NCBI GenBank assembly: GCA_902782665.1
Contig: CACZOA010000024.1
Coordinates: 1 to 44,901 of the forward strand
Source: an uncultured Bacteroidales bacterium
Lineage (GTDB): Bacteria; Bacteroidota; Bacteroidia; Bacteroidales; Paludibacteraceae
DNA length: 44,901 nucleotides
Direction: 5' to 3'
The notes beneath the pieces are model-generated. The model was not told the origin of the DNA. It made no database searches and saw nothing but the letters and a program-made list of their open reading frames with translations. Shown here piece by piece: positions 1-10,164 of the stretch. Numbering within the stretch: the first letter of the stretch is position 1; every line of letters starts with the position of its first letter. The position numbers and the translations under genes were made by a program.

Positions 1-1
1 T

Positions 2-2461
2 GAATTCTCTTTGTCACTAGCAACACCAACAGAGGGTGACTATACATATAATGTATCAACTACATCTCAGACAAGTAATGTGTTCTCTCTTGGCAAGGGC
101 AATTACTCAGCAACAGTGACTGACAAGTATGGCTGTACAAGTGAAGCGAAGACATTCAAAGTTGAAGAGTATTCTGCACCTGTTATCGGTGACGTCACAT
201 TGTCAGCAGTCTGTGTCGGCACTACAGATGTTGAGTTGCCAACTCCTGGCTTGACATGGAATGATGCCGATGCTGGAACTCCTGCACGAGAGCAGGGTTG
301 GTATAATGGAGATGTCGCAGTCACTTCCGACTATATCAAGGATTTGACAGCCAACACTTATACATTCACATATAAAGTGAAGAATGAGTGTGGATTGACA
401 GAAAGCAAGAATTTTGAATTTGTTGTCAATGCAAAACCAGTTATTCCGAATATTGCGGATGTCACTTTGTGTTATGGTGAGACGAAGGAGATCACTGCGA
501 ACATTATAGCGAATACATATTCATGGAAGAAAGCAGGAGAAACTTACGGCAACAATTCAGCGTCAATAACAACAGCTGATGAGCATGGCATCGTTGAGTA
601 TTCATTGACTGTTACTGATGCTAATAATTGTACTTCAGAGCCAGAGACATTCACTGTCACTCAACCTGCTTCAGATCTTACAGTTGTGAAATCAGAGAAT
701 AGTCCATCTGTTTACGGATTGAGTGATGGACGTTATTCTATCACAATTGATGGTGGATTTGGTGATTACAAGTATTGTGAGAAGACTTCCGAATCTGCGT
801 ATTGTACTCCAGAAACAGTTGTCCCTGTGACGGGAGAGGGAAGCAAGATTTCTGTGTCTGATGTCGCTGCCGGAAACTACTATTATACAATAAAAGATAA
901 GCATGGTTGTGAAATTCCAGTTACGGTCACTGTGCCAAGTCCAGATGTGCCAAATGTTAATTGGAACAAAACAGATGCACTATGTAATGGAGTCAATACT
1001 AACGATCCAGCTAAATTGGGTAGCGTTAAGGCAACGTCTCCTTCTGGAGCATTTACTATCAAGATGATAGAGCCTGCGTCAGGTTATTCAGATGTGGTTT
1101 CTTCTGTAGTCGGAGGTGAATATGTCGCTGAATTTACTGGTTTGGAGACTGGTACTTATAAAGTGCTGTATGTTCTTAATGCAAATCCTGACATTAAACA
1201 AGAAAAAACATTTGAGATCACAGAGCCTGATCAGTTGTTGATCTCGATGGATTACGCAACTGGTACTACTCCATGTGCTAAGAATTACAATAAGGTAAAT
1301 ATCAGCAATGTGAGTGGCGGTACTCAAGTTGATAATCTTGATCCATCTAAGCTATACTTCGATGGCAAGTATGAGGTTTCATACTCTGACAATGAGACTG
1401 TCGTTTCTTATGCCGACGGAATATTCACTTTGGCTGATGGTATTTCTACAGCTAAATTGACTGCAACATTGACAGACAAGAACGGATGTGTTGCAACTCA
1501 AACAGTTGAATATATACCTGCGTCTTCAGACTTGAATATCACATGTGGCAATTTGAAGGGAATCGTAGTTCCTCTTGATGAAAATTGTGAGAAAGCAATT
1601 TCGTTGACTGGAATTGCTATGAAAGATAGTGTAGATGCTCTGCTTTGTTCTCCAAATTCAAATGTCAAGGTAGAGTACTCTATTGACAATGGCTCTTCTT
1701 ACAATAATACGCCATTCGAGTATACTTTGACAAACAATGAGAGACAGAAGACTATAATGTGGAAATTCTCTACTGATTATGCAGAGATTGATCCTGTGGT
1801 ATGTGAGCAGACAATAAAGGCTGTTGACGATAAGTCTCCTGTATTTGCGTCTAACAATATAGATGAGACAATCAAATATAGCGACCAAACAAAAACTTGT
1901 GGAGCTAATTACACAAATGATGATGTTGAATCTTTGCTTGGCATTGAGGATTGCTCTTTGAAAGAGGTTTCTTATTGTTTGCGTGAACTTGGCAAGACTG
2001 ATTGCATCTCAACAGGTAAGGTATTTGAGAATGGTTCTTATAAACCAATCGCTACTGAAGATCTTTCTCATGGTCAGTATGAGATTGTCTATACTGCTAC
2101 AGATGGAACAAACGAGTCGGTAGACAAGGTACAGAAAATTACTATTGTTGACGATGTGGATCCAACAATTGAATGTCTTGCTGATTATGAGATCGATGTC
2201 AATCCTGCTGATGGATGTAAGGCAACAGAAATCGCTGCAATAGACTCAATTTATGAGCAGTATGTTGTGAAAAACAATATTGCGACAAAGAATGCCGACG
2301 GCACATTCTCAGTTGTTGATCCAAATAGAATCACATTGAGTGGAGATAGCAAGACAATTGCGTCGATTAAGGATGAGTGTGGTGTCACTCTAAAGGTAGA
2401 AAGTTCATTGAATAACACTTCATTTGATGAGACTGACAAACCGTTTACTCTTGGTGTCTGA
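2..2461 (+). CDS. Giant SprB/HYR-type surface adhesin, upstream part (5' end outside the window, ends at premature TGA)
   Basis: The frame is already open at the left edge (base 2), so the true start lies upstream. The first ~500 residues are SprB-type repeats: beta-rich modules ending in patterns such as YSLTVTDANNC and NYSATVTDKYGC followed by a short linker. From about base 1810 the protein changes to Cys-containing HYR-like modules, for example VDDVDPTIECLADYEI. In Bacteroidetes such proteins are T9SS-exported cell-surface adhesins. The frame stops at TGA 2459-2461, but the same frame resumes at once and runs to 9874 with the same module type. I read this as the N-terminal part of one long protein interrupted by a nonsense codon. 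This piece alone has no sorting domain. Repeat type is recognised by eye; function as an adhesin is inferred from family. Confidence 0.8.
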   Translation, partial: EFSLSLATPTEGDYTYNVSTTSQTSNVFSLGKGNYSATVTDKYGCTSEAKTFKVEEYSAPVIGDVTLSAVCVGTTDVELPTPGLTWNDADAGTPAREQGWYNGDVAVTSDYIKDLTANTYTFTYKVKNECGLTESKNFEFVVNAKPVIPNIADVTLCYGETKEITANIIANTYSWKKAGETYGNNSASITTADEHGIVEYSLTVTDANNCTSEPETFTVTQPASDLTVVKSENSPSVYGLSDGRYSITIDGGFGDYKYCEKTSESAYCTPETVVPVTGEGSKISVSDVAAGNYYYTIKDKHGCEIPVTVTVPSPDVPNVNWNKTDALCNGVNTNDPAKLGSVKATSPSGAFTIKMIEPASGYSDVVSSVVGGEYVAEFTGLETGTYKVLYVLNANPDIKQEKTFEITEPDQLLISMDYATGTTPCAKNYNKVNISNVSGGTQVDNLDPSKLYFDGKYEVSYSDNETVVSYADGIFTLADGISTAKLTATLTDKNGCVATQTVEYIPASSDLNITCGNLKGIVVPLDENCEKAISLTGIAMKDSVDALLCSPNSNVKVEYSIDNGSSYNNTPFEYTLTNNERQKTIMWKFSTDYAEIDPVVCEQTIKAVDDKSPVFASNNIDETIKYSDQTKTCGANYTNDDVESLLGIEDCSLKEVSYCLRELGKTDCISTGKVFENGSYKPIATEDLSHGQYEIVYTATDGTNESVDKVQKITIVDDVDPTIECLADYEIDVNPADGCKATEIAAIDSIYEQYVVKNNIATKNADGTFSVVDPNRITLSGDSKTIASIKDECGVTLKVESSLNNTSFDETDKPFTLGV

Positions 2462-2510
2462 GAAAGTCAGACAATCAATTGGACAATGAGCGATGGCATC
2501 AACAACAAAT
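2163..2510 (+). repeat. Adhesin internal repeat, copy A (carries the TGA)
   Basis: This stretch encodes a HYR-like module starting PTIECLADYEI and containing SIYEQYVVKNNIATKNADG and SIKDECGVTLKVESS. It is nearly the same, in DNA and protein, as the module at 4361-4710, about 2.2 kb downstream. Long runs of bases are identical, which suggests recent duplication or gene conversion. The two copies differ at the TGA/GGT codon. Confidence 0.85.
2459..2461 (+). other. In-frame premature TGA stop inside the adhesin gene
   Basis: The codons around it read GGT GTC TGA GAA AGT. In the near-identical internal repeat near 4660 the matching codons are GGC GTT GGT GAA AGC, so a glycine is expected. GGA to TGA is a single base change. 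No frameshift is involved because both halves share one frame. TGA is an ordinary stop elsewhere in this window, including at the end of this same gene, the GH74-like gene and folC. Confidence 0.85.
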
Positions 2511-5500
2511 CTTGTTCGACTGTTGTCACTGCTGTGGATAATTCTGGTTTGGATTTAAGTGGCGCGACATTGGCTGATGTTAAGGAGAAATATTCTGACA
2601 ATATAGACAAGTGTAGTGCCTCTTATAAGTGGACTGTGGGTGAAATCCAGACTTGGTTAGACAAGATCAAGGATTGTTCAGGTATTAAAGATGTCAACTA
2701 TGTGGTGAAGGATAAGTCAGGCAATCAGATCACATCTGGCTCTATTGTTAGTGATGAATCAGTAAGCGAGATGGATTTGACAAATCTTTCTCATGGTGAT
2801 TATGTGATAGAGTATGAGGTGATAGACCATAAGGGAGATAAGGCTACTATAAATCAGAATCTATCAGTGTCGGATGATATAGCTCCAGAGATAACATGCT
2901 ATAACGACAAGGAGATTCAAGTGCCAGTCGGAGATGATTGTAATGCTACCGTCGACCTTGATATAGAACGCCTTCTTTATGCGTCTCGTGCCGATAACAT
3001 GTTAGGATCTGCTGCTGTTGACAATAATGGCGTTGAGATTGATTATGAATCTTCTGATGATATCGAAAAGTCTATATTCAAGACTAATTACGACTTTACT
3101 GATGATCAGAAGAATGCAATGAGCAATGATTGTGGAGAGCCACTTTCAACTAAGTTTGTGGTATCTACTAAGAACGACGCTGGAGTGTTTGTTCCAGATG
3201 GAGATACTATCGACAACAACGAAAGTATAACTATCAAGTATAAGGAGGAAAAACAGGTCACAATAATTGTTGCTGATGCTTCTGGTAATCCTACTGAATG
3301 TACATATACTTTGGTCGGAGCTCCTCAGATTATAAATTCAAGTGCTCTTGCTGATGAGACAGGTCTTGTTACTGGAAAGGATGCTTCTGGAAAAGAGAAG
3401 TGTTCGGTTGAATACACGAAGACATTTGCAGAAGTATATAAAGAGATTTATGGTAAAGAGTATGTAGAGTGCTCTCCTGTTACTGAATTGCAGTATGAGA
3501 TCAAGAAATCAACAGGTGAGAAGGTTACTGGATCTGTCAAACCAGATGGCTCAACTTCATTCTCTGAGGATCTTGTCCCTGGTGATTATACAATCACTTG
3601 GAATGCGGTCGACTTGAATAATACATCAGAAGTGGTTGATAACCATAAAATCGAAGTGGCTGACAATGTCGCTCCTGAAATCACATGTGCTGATGTGGAA
3701 GTTCCGATGGATGCCAATTGTGAGGCTTCTATAGATATGGATATGCATCAGTTCGCTCTTGGCTATTTGGCTGATAAGATTGTGGTTGACAAGACAACTG
3801 GCGAAATCTCAGCCAAGAATCCTGGAGACGAAGTTTACTTCAAGTTGAGTGCGGACAAGAAGACAATCACAAATATCTATGATGGATGTAATACTGATTT
3901 GTCAATCAAGGTTTCCGAGACTGATGGCGTTGGTTCTGAGGATCATTTGAATGTTTCATTGGATAATGATCATCTTACAAAGGATGTATATTGGACATTG
4001 TCTGATGGCACTAATAATTCAACTCAGTGCAAGTCTACTGTCTCTGCTGTAGATACTATGCGTCCAGTTGTAAGCATACCTGATGCAATCACTGTCCACA
4101 CAAATAGCTCTGCTGACAAGTGTATTGGTGATACATCTATAGCAAATGATGATATCAAGACAGCGTTGAATATCAAGGATTGTTCGTCATATACCGTGAC
4201 ATATTCTGTTGATGGAAATACAAGTGAGCCATTGACTACTAACAATGTGATTGCTAATGGACTTACTATAGGTGAACATGAGATCACATATGTAGTTGAG
4301 GATGCGACAGGCAGGAAGACGACTGTATCCCAGAAGGTTACTGTGGTTGACAACGTGGCTCCTACAATTGAATGTCTTGCTGATTACGACATTTATGTTC
4401 AGCCAAACAATGATTGTAAGGTGATCGAGACTGCTGCTAAAGACTCTATCTACGAACAGTATGTCATAGCGAACAACATCGCGACAAAGAATGCGGACGG
4501 AACATTCTCAGTCGTTGATCCAAATAGAATCTCATTGAGTGGAGATAGTAAGACAATTGAGTCGATTAAGGATGAGTGTGGTGTCACTCTAAAGGTAGAA
4601 AGCTCGTTGGACAACACTTCATTTGATGAGACAGACAAACAGTTTACTCTTGGCGTTGGTGAAAGCCAGACAATCAATTGGACAATGAGTGATGGCTATA
4701 ACATGTCATCTTGTTCAACAGTTGTCACAGCTAAGGATACAACAAGACCGGAGGTGGTTACTCCAGACGCAATCACTATCCACACAAGCAGCTCTGCTGA
4801 CAAGTGTGCTGGAGACACAACAATAACCAACAACTCAATAAAGACAGCGTTGGATATCAAGGAGTGCTCAGATTACACAATAACATACGCTGTTGACGGA
4901 GGAACAAACGTTACATTGTCTTCTGGAGATGTTGTGATAAGTGACCTTACTCCAGGAGAACACGAAATCAAGTATACTGTGACAGATGTGACAGGCAAAA
5001 CTTCAACCGTCACTCAAAAAGTCAATGTGGTTGACAATGTGGCTCCAACTATTGAATGTCTTGCTGACTTTGATGTCTATGTTCAGCCAAACAATGGTTG
5101 TAAGTCGGATTCGACAGTGACAGTTCAGATGTTGAAGGATGCTTATGTTAAGGCAAACGCAGCGTCTGCAACAGAAATCACAACTGCAACTAATGAAAAC
5201 AATATTCCATACGCATATACAAAGGATGGAGATGGCAACGTCGACAAAGTATATGATGAGTGTGGTAAGGAGTTGTCGTTCTTTGTCGGATTGACTAAGG
5301 AAGAGGAAAAATCTTCTGTAGATGTGAGTGTCACACTGGATGATAATGACACATATGTTTATTGGACATTGAAGGATGTGTATGACAATGCTTCAAGATG
5401 TTCTACTCTTGTTTCTCCAAAGGATTCGACTAAGCCGGAAATAGCTCAGTCTCTGGATGTCTTGAAACTTGACGGAACTGATGGCAACAATAAGTGTCAG

Positions 5501-8500
5501 GGAGTGTCAGACCTTTCTTATAATACAATCTCAAATATGCTTAATATAAGTGATTGTAGTAAGACGGAGATCTCTTATGTGATTGTTCATGAAGACGGAA
5601 CAACAACGTCGGCAAAGAAAGTTGAAAATGATGCATTCTATAAGTTCAAAGAGACATTGAATGATGGCGACGTGATTGAGTGGATCGCAACTGATGAATT
5701 CCAGAATGTCAATTCAGTAAGGCAGGAGGTTGAAATCGTTGATAAGAAAGCTCCTCAGGTTGACTGTGATAAATTGGTCAAGAATATCGAGATCACAAGC
5801 AATGAGATAGCTGCTGGTATATGTATAGATAATGATTATCTAATCAACCACAAGAATTTGTTCACAGGATTGAAATCCGGTGATGAGCGTTGGGTTAAGG
5901 ATAATTGTACTGATTTTGAAGACATTGTAGTTACTTCTAAACGTTCGGATGGAAAGAACAATGGAGATCAGGCTGATCTATCTGCTCCATTCGTAGTTGG
6001 CTCTACTACTGTCAACTGGACATTTACAGACAAGGCTGGAAATTCTGATTTCTGTCCACAGATAATCAATATCATTAATAATCCACCAGCAATTGTCTGT
6101 GAACCATCAGTGGTTGAGGTTCCGATCACAAGAGAGAATGACTGCAATACAACTTATAAGATTGAGGCGGATAAGGTGATCGCGGATTTGCGCCGTGGAG
6201 TCTTGATCGATAAGAATTATATCGATGCCGACGGAAATATCTTGAATGGTATGACTGAAGGTGAAATTGACGATTTGCTTCATAAGAGTGATTGTGGAAA
6301 TGATTTGAAACTTGATTCTAATGTTGACGTTCCTCTTAATCCAGATGGATCATTCACATTTGAGATTGGCAAGGAGGTCGTTGTGACATATCGTGTCTAT
6401 GATGACCTAGGAAATGAAAGTTACTGCACTATGACTTATAAGCCTGTAGATAAGGAGAATCCATTTGTCAATAAGAATGAGTTCACAACTACGCTTGAAA
6501 GAGGTGCTAATTGCCAGTACACATACACTAATACGAAGAGTGATTTCTTGAATAGACTTGATGCTGCAGATTGTAGCAGTATGAAAGTTTATTATGAGAT
6601 TGATGGAGAGAAGGCGGAATTGGAAAACAAGATGACGTATCCAGACTTTGACAGTGAGATTGGAGCTGAGACAATCAAGTGGACAATCGAAGATGCGTTT
6701 GGCAATTTCACTGAGGTTGTTGAGACTGTAAATAAGATGGATCATATAGCTCCGTCTGTTGCATGTCCTGCTGAGCCAATCAAGATGCCTATGGATGACG
6801 ATTGTCATGCTAGAATCTCTATGACAGACGAACAGGTTATTGCCATGATGCGTGCCGGCGCTGTACTTCCTGCAATAAATGATGATTCGTTGAAGAAGAT
6901 CATGGGTGTTGATTTGTATGGCATGCTCAACGATGCAGAGAAGGAAGTTGTGACTCATGATTGTGGAGAGACGGTACATCTTCTTGTTAAGGATGACGAA
7001 TCATATGTGGAGAAAGATGAGTTTGTCGTTGATGTACAATATGGAGAGACTGTAACTATGGAGTTTGCAGTGCGTGATTCTTCAGGCAATGAGAATACAT
7101 GTAGCTTGACATTTATGGCTGCTGATACAACAGCTCCTAAGATAACTTCTCAGGATACAGTTAAACTATATTATGAGGAGTCTGAGTGTAAGTGTACATA
7201 TTCTAAGACACGTGAGGAGATTGAGAGAATTCTGAATATCAGAGATTGTGATAAGAATACGACAATATCTTACACTTTGGATGGTGTTACCAGACCTTTG
7301 CCTATGGATGGCAAGATCGAGCTTTCTCTAATAGAAGGAGATTTGAAAGATGTCAAGTGGACAGTGACAGATAGAAGTGGAAACTCTTCATCGGAGATCA
7401 TGACTATAGTGGCATATGATACAATCGCTCCTAAGTTTGATTGTAGTACGTTGACTGAAGATTTGGTTGTCGTCCTTCGTGAGCACGGAGATGTGGCTAC
7501 ATTCGAAAAGTTTGAGGAAGTCGGACTTGATACGTCGATCAAATTTGATGATAGATGTAATGGTATTTTGAAACCAACATTTATCAGAGAGGATGGTAAG
7601 AATTTGTTCAAGGATATCTATCCATCTAACGACACTACAATCTTGTATACTTCGTTTACGGATAAGGCTTCTAATACTCACTATTGTAAGCAGAATTTGA
7701 TCGTGTTGGATTCAATCAAGCCGGTTCTTATCTGTCCTCGTGATTATGATTTGTTTACATGTGCTGATGATCTTCCTTATGTTGCAAAGACATTTGAGGA
7801 GTTTAAGACATACTTGTATGGAAGTGCTTTGGATACGCATAATATGGTTCCAGGTAGATTCTCTCATGTTGATGAGGTTACAGGAAGCCGTTGTAAACAT
7901 ACTATAATTCGTACATACACAATCTACGACGTCTTTGGAGACTCTTCTTCATGTTCGAATACACTTTATGTCCATGATACGGTTCCTCCTGTATGGACGA
8001 AGAGATTGGCAGAGGATACAGCGTACTATGCTTGTGATGCGACTCAAATGCTGAATAGACCAGAAGCAACAGATGAATGTGGCGGATATGCTAGTGTTCA
8101 GCTTATCTCTTCTACAAATAGAGTATATGACGACGTTACAAATTGTAAGTATTATAATTACGAGAGAACGTATGTGTTCTATGCTGTGGATGGATGTGGT
8201 AATGAAACTCCAGAAAAAGATAGAATTACATTTGTTATTTCTGTCCGTGATACCAACAAGCCGAAGTTTGAGGTTCCTGATTGGTTCATAGATGGAGAGG
8301 TTACTGCTAAATCGGATGGCAAGTGTGCGATGTTGGTTCCTGATTTGCAACCGTTTGCTTTGAATTGGGATGATCCTTGTGAGACTCGTACAGCATTGTC
8401 TTTCAGCCAGTATCCTGCTGCAGGAACAGCGATTAAGAACAACACTACGGCTCAGATGATATTGACAGATGCCTGTGGTAATAAGTTCACTTATGAAAAG

Positions 8501-9874
8501 GAGATCACAGTTCCTAAACGTGAGGATATTGTGACTGCTATGGCTAATGATTTTGTCAAGTGTGAAGGTGCTGAACTTGATGTGACTTTGATGTCTGACA
8601 CAATCATCACCGCTACAGGTAAGACTAATACTCTGCAGGAGGATGGCACATACAAAGATGTGGAGTCTAAGATCGTGTTTGATGTTTACAAGGATACTGT
8701 GGCGGTTCCAAATCTTGTGTACAGTAATAATAAGACAACATTCGGTTTGAGATTCTCTTCTGATCCTGAGAAGATAGCTCAGTATACAGCAATAGACAGA
8801 CTTACTCAGACTGGAACATATTATTACGTTGCTCAGGATATGAATACAGGATGTATGGATACAGCATCCGCTTATATCGGCATCCGTCAGCGTCCTCGTG
8901 TCGCTATGTCAAGTGTTGATACAGTTGAGGCTTGTGAATATCAGGCGTTGGCTGTCAACGGAATGGCTGGTGACTATAAGGATATCCTTAATGTATGCGT
9001 TGAGGATATGGGTTCTGAAATCATAGAGGAAGGCTGGATGATAGGTGGAGCTAAGTATAATGGTGAACCTATTTCGCATGTACATAATGGAACTCGTATG
9101 ATATATTACGCTGTCAATGAGTGTGGTATGACATCGTCAGATAGTTCTCCTGCTTGGCGTTGTGACTATGTATACAACCGTGAGAATGGCACATTTGAGT
9201 CTAATCTGACAACAACTCAGATGTTGAACGATACTGTGTCTAATGGAGCTCCAATGAAAGTTCATCAGAAGATCAATCCTGACAGTATGCTGCTTACTGC
9301 AAGATTTGACGGCCGTGCCCGTGTGTGGGTCGGAGAAAGTGTCAGCCTTGACATGAAGTCTATCTATAAGGAAAAGGGAATCGAATACCATTGGTATCAG
9401 GTAGTTGGCGACATGGATGCGTCAAGTCAGATGTTTGATGGCTATGGAAACATCTTGGAGGATTATATCAATCCTCTTGATGACGCCGATGAGTTGTTGG
9501 CTGTGTCGTCTATCTTTGATCCGGACTTCGGTTCATACTTCTATGAGAACTTGTTGGATACTGCATTGTTCTACGTCGTTGTCACTGATAATGTATGTAC
9601 GTCGGCAGCAAGTAATGTGGTTAAAGTAGATACTTATGACTTCATTCCTACTGCAATCACACCTCATAACTCTAAGGGTATGAATGATGTGTTTATGCCT
9701 GGATTCCCAGTTGTGATATTCAACCGTTATGGCAACAAGGTGTTTGAGGGTGAAGATGGATGGGATGGAACGATTCGTGGCGAACTTGCTGACCCTACCG
9801 TCTACTACTATGTTCTTACAATGAAGGATGGTTCGACGAGAAAGGGTACTGTCGAGGTTGTTTACTTTAAGTGA
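2486..9874 (+). CDS. Giant HYR-type surface adhesin, downstream part with T9SS type B sorting domain
   Basis: This is the continuation, in the same frame, of the interrupted gene at 2-2461; the first ATG after the TGA is at 2486 and codes for the middle of a repeat module, so it is not a natural protein start. The 2462 residues hold a dozen or so HYR-like modules marked by D-x-x-A-P-x-I-x-C, alternating with modules holding a DKCxGDT-type motif. The last ~75 residues (from about 9640) match the gliding-motility-associated CHU_C (type B) sorting domain: FIPTAITP, GMNDVF, IFNRYGNKVFE, GWDGT and a final TGTVEVVYF-like strand. Such tails direct export by the T9SS. Without readthrough of the TGA this half would have no signal peptide. 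A strong terminator follows. Confidence 0.82.
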   Translation: MSDGINNKSCSTVVTAVDNSGLDLSGATLADVKEKYSDNIDKCSASYKWTVGEIQTWLDKIKDCSGIKDVNYVVKDKSGNQITSGSIVSDESVSEMDLTNLSHGDYVIEYEVIDHKGDKATINQNLSVSDDIAPEITCYNDKEIQVPVGDDCNATVDLDIERLLYASRADNMLGSAAVDNNGVEIDYESSDDIEKSIFKTNYDFTDDQKNAMSNDCGEPLSTKFVVSTKNDAGVFVPDGDTIDNNESITIKYKEEKQVTIIVADASGNPTECTYTLVGAPQIINSSALADETGLVTGKDASGKEKCSVEYTKTFAEVYKEIYGKEYVECSPVTELQYEIKKSTGEKVTGSVKPDGSTSFSEDLVPGDYTITWNAVDLNNTSEVVDNHKIEVADNVAPEITCADVEVPMDANCEASIDMDMHQFALGYLADKIVVDKTTGEISAKNPGDEVYFKLSADKKTITNIYDGCNTDLSIKVSETDGVGSEDHLNVSLDNDHLTKDVYWTLSDGTNNSTQCKSTVSAVDTMRPVVSIPDAITVHTNSSADKCIGDTSIANDDIKTALNIKDCSSYTVTYSVDGNTSEPLTTNNVIANGLTIGEHEITYVVEDATGRKTTVSQKVTVVDNVAPTIECLADYDIYVQPNNDCKVIETAAKDSIYEQYVIANNIATKNADGTFSVVDPNRISLSGDSKTIESIKDECGVTLKVESSLDNTSFDETDKQFTLGVGESQTINWTMSDGYNMSSCSTVVTAKDTTRPEVVTPDAITIHTSSSADKCAGDTTITNNSIKTALDIKECSDYTITYAVDGGTNVTLSSGDVVISDLTPGEHEIKYTVTDVTGKTSTVTQKVNVVDNVAPTIECLADFDVYVQPNNGCKSDSTVTVQMLKDAYVKANAASATEITTATNENNIPYAYTKDGDGNVDKVYDECGKELSFFVGLTKEEEKSSVDVSVTLDDNDTYVYWTLKDVYDNASRCSTLVSPKDSTKPEIAQSLDVLKLDGTDGNNKCQGVSDLSYNTISNMLNISDCSKTEISYVIVHEDGTTTSAKKVENDAFYKFKETLNDGDVIEWIATDEFQNVNSVRQEVEIVDKKAPQVDCDKLVKNIEITSNEIAAGICIDNDYLINHKNLFTGLKSGDERWVKDNCTDFEDIVVTSKRSDGKNNGDQADLSAPFVVGSTTVNWTFTDKAGNSDFCPQIINIINNPPAIVCEPSVVEVPITRENDCNTTYKIEADKVIADLRRGVLIDKNYIDADGNILNGMTEGEIDDLLHKSDCGNDLKLDSNVDVPLNPDGSFTFEIGKEVVVTYRVYDDLGNESYCTMTYKPVDKENPFVNKNEFTTTLERGANCQYTYTNTKSDFLNRLDAADCSSMKVYYEIDGEKAELENKMTYPDFDSEIGAETIKWTIEDAFGNFTEVVETVNKMDHIAPSVACPAEPIKMPMDDDCHARISMTDEQVIAMMRAGAVLPAINDDSLKKIMGVDLYGMLNDAEKEVVTHDCGETVHLLVKDDESYVEKDEFVVDVQYGETVTMEFAVRDSSGNENTCSLTFMAADTTAPKITSQDTVKLYYEESECKCTYSKTREEIERILNIRDCDKNTTISYTLDGVTRPLPMDGKIELSLIEGDLKDVKWTVTDRSGNSSSEIMTIVAYDTIAPKFDCSTLTEDLVVVLREHGDVATFEKFEEVGLDTSIKFDDRCNGILKPTFIREDGKNLFKDIYPSNDTTILYTSFTDKASNTHYCKQNLIVLDSIKPVLICPRDYDLFTCADDLPYVAKTFEEFKTYLYGSALDTHNMVPGRFSHVDEVTGSRCKHTIIRTYTIYDVFGDSSSCSNTLYVHDTVPPVWTKRLAEDTAYYACDATQMLNRPEATDECGGYASVQLISSTNRVYDDVTNCKYYNYERTYVFYAVDGCGNETPEKDRITFVISVRDTNKPKFEVPDWFIDGEVTAKSDGKCAMLVPDLQPFALNWDDPCETRTALSFSQYPAAGTAIKNNTTAQMILTDACGNKFTYEKEITVPKREDIVTAMANDFVKCEGAELDVTLMSDTIITATGKTNTLQEDGTYKDVESKIVFDVYKDTVAVPNLVYSNNKTTFGLRFSSDPEKIAQYTAIDRLTQTGTYYYVAQDMNTGCMDTASAYIGIRQRPRVAMSSVDTVEACEYQALAVNGMAGDYKDILNVCVEDMGSEIIEEGWMIGGAKYNGEPISHVHNGTRMIYYAVNECGMTSSDSSPAWRCDYVYNRENGTFESNLTTTQMLNDTVSNGAPMKVHQKINPDSMLLTARFDGRARVWVGESVSLDMKSIYKEKGIEYHWYQVVGDMDASSQMFDGYGNILEDYINPLDDADELLAVSSIFDPDFGSYFYENLLDTALFYVVVTDNVCTSAASNVVKVDTYDFIPTAITPHNSKGMNDVFMPGFPVVIFNRYGNKVFEGEDGWDGTIRGELADPTVYYYVLTMKDGSTRKGTVEVVYFK
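4361..4710 (+). repeat. Adhesin internal repeat, copy B (intact glycine codon)
   Basis: Second copy of the module at 2163-2510. It reads PTIECLADYDI, SIYEQYVIANNIATKNADG and SIKDECGVTLKVESS, and has GGT where copy A has TGA. A third, more diverged relative starts near 5048 (PTIECLADFDV). Copy B is the internal reference that shows the TGA replaces a sense codon. Confidence 0.85.
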
Positions 9875-9894
9875 TAATCTATTGAAATTTGTAT

Positions 9895-9935
9895 AAAAAG
9901 AATCGGTGGTCGGCAGATCACCGATTCTTTTTTAT
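9895..9935 (+). terminator. Rho-independent terminator of the adhesin gene
   Basis: A perfect 12-bp stem, AAAGAATCGGTG (9897-9908) with CACCGATTCTTT (9919-9930), 10-base loop, followed by a T-rich run. It lies 21 bases after the stop codon. Confidence 0.9.
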
Positions 9936-10164
9936 TGATTGTCATAGGTCCTGAGAATGCACTAATCTGTGATTGCTGGAAATGTTATGATGTATGTTTC
10001 TTCGGTGAAATGGGTGTTTTAACGTTCAAGGTGTCCGTATAATCAGCCACTTGAAACGATTCTCCATATTTACGAAACGATTTTCAATAGCTCTCTTGTC
10101 TCATAACCCTACTTTTGTTGAAAATTGAACAAGTGGACAAAAGGGTTATTATAAATCTTACGCT
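9936..10164. other. Intergenic region upstream of the GH74-like gene
   Basis: No gene was found here. A Bacteroidetes -7 box, TACTTTTG, is at 10110-10117, about 48 bases before the start codon; I see no good -33 TTTG at the expected distance. A short direct repeat (GAAACGATTCTC and GAAACGATTTTC) lies just upstream of it and could be an operator, but this is only a resemblance. Confidence 0.4.

Noticed and set aside
2459-2461. TGA read as glycine through an alternative genetic code (code 25)
   Set aside because: TGA is used as a normal stop at the end of this same gene, the GH74-like gene, folC and others, and this is the only in-frame TGA in a conserved gene here.
6407-6979. 190-codon minus-strand frame inside the adhesin gene
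   Set aside because: It is opposite a clear coding frame with repeated modules and shows no domain features.
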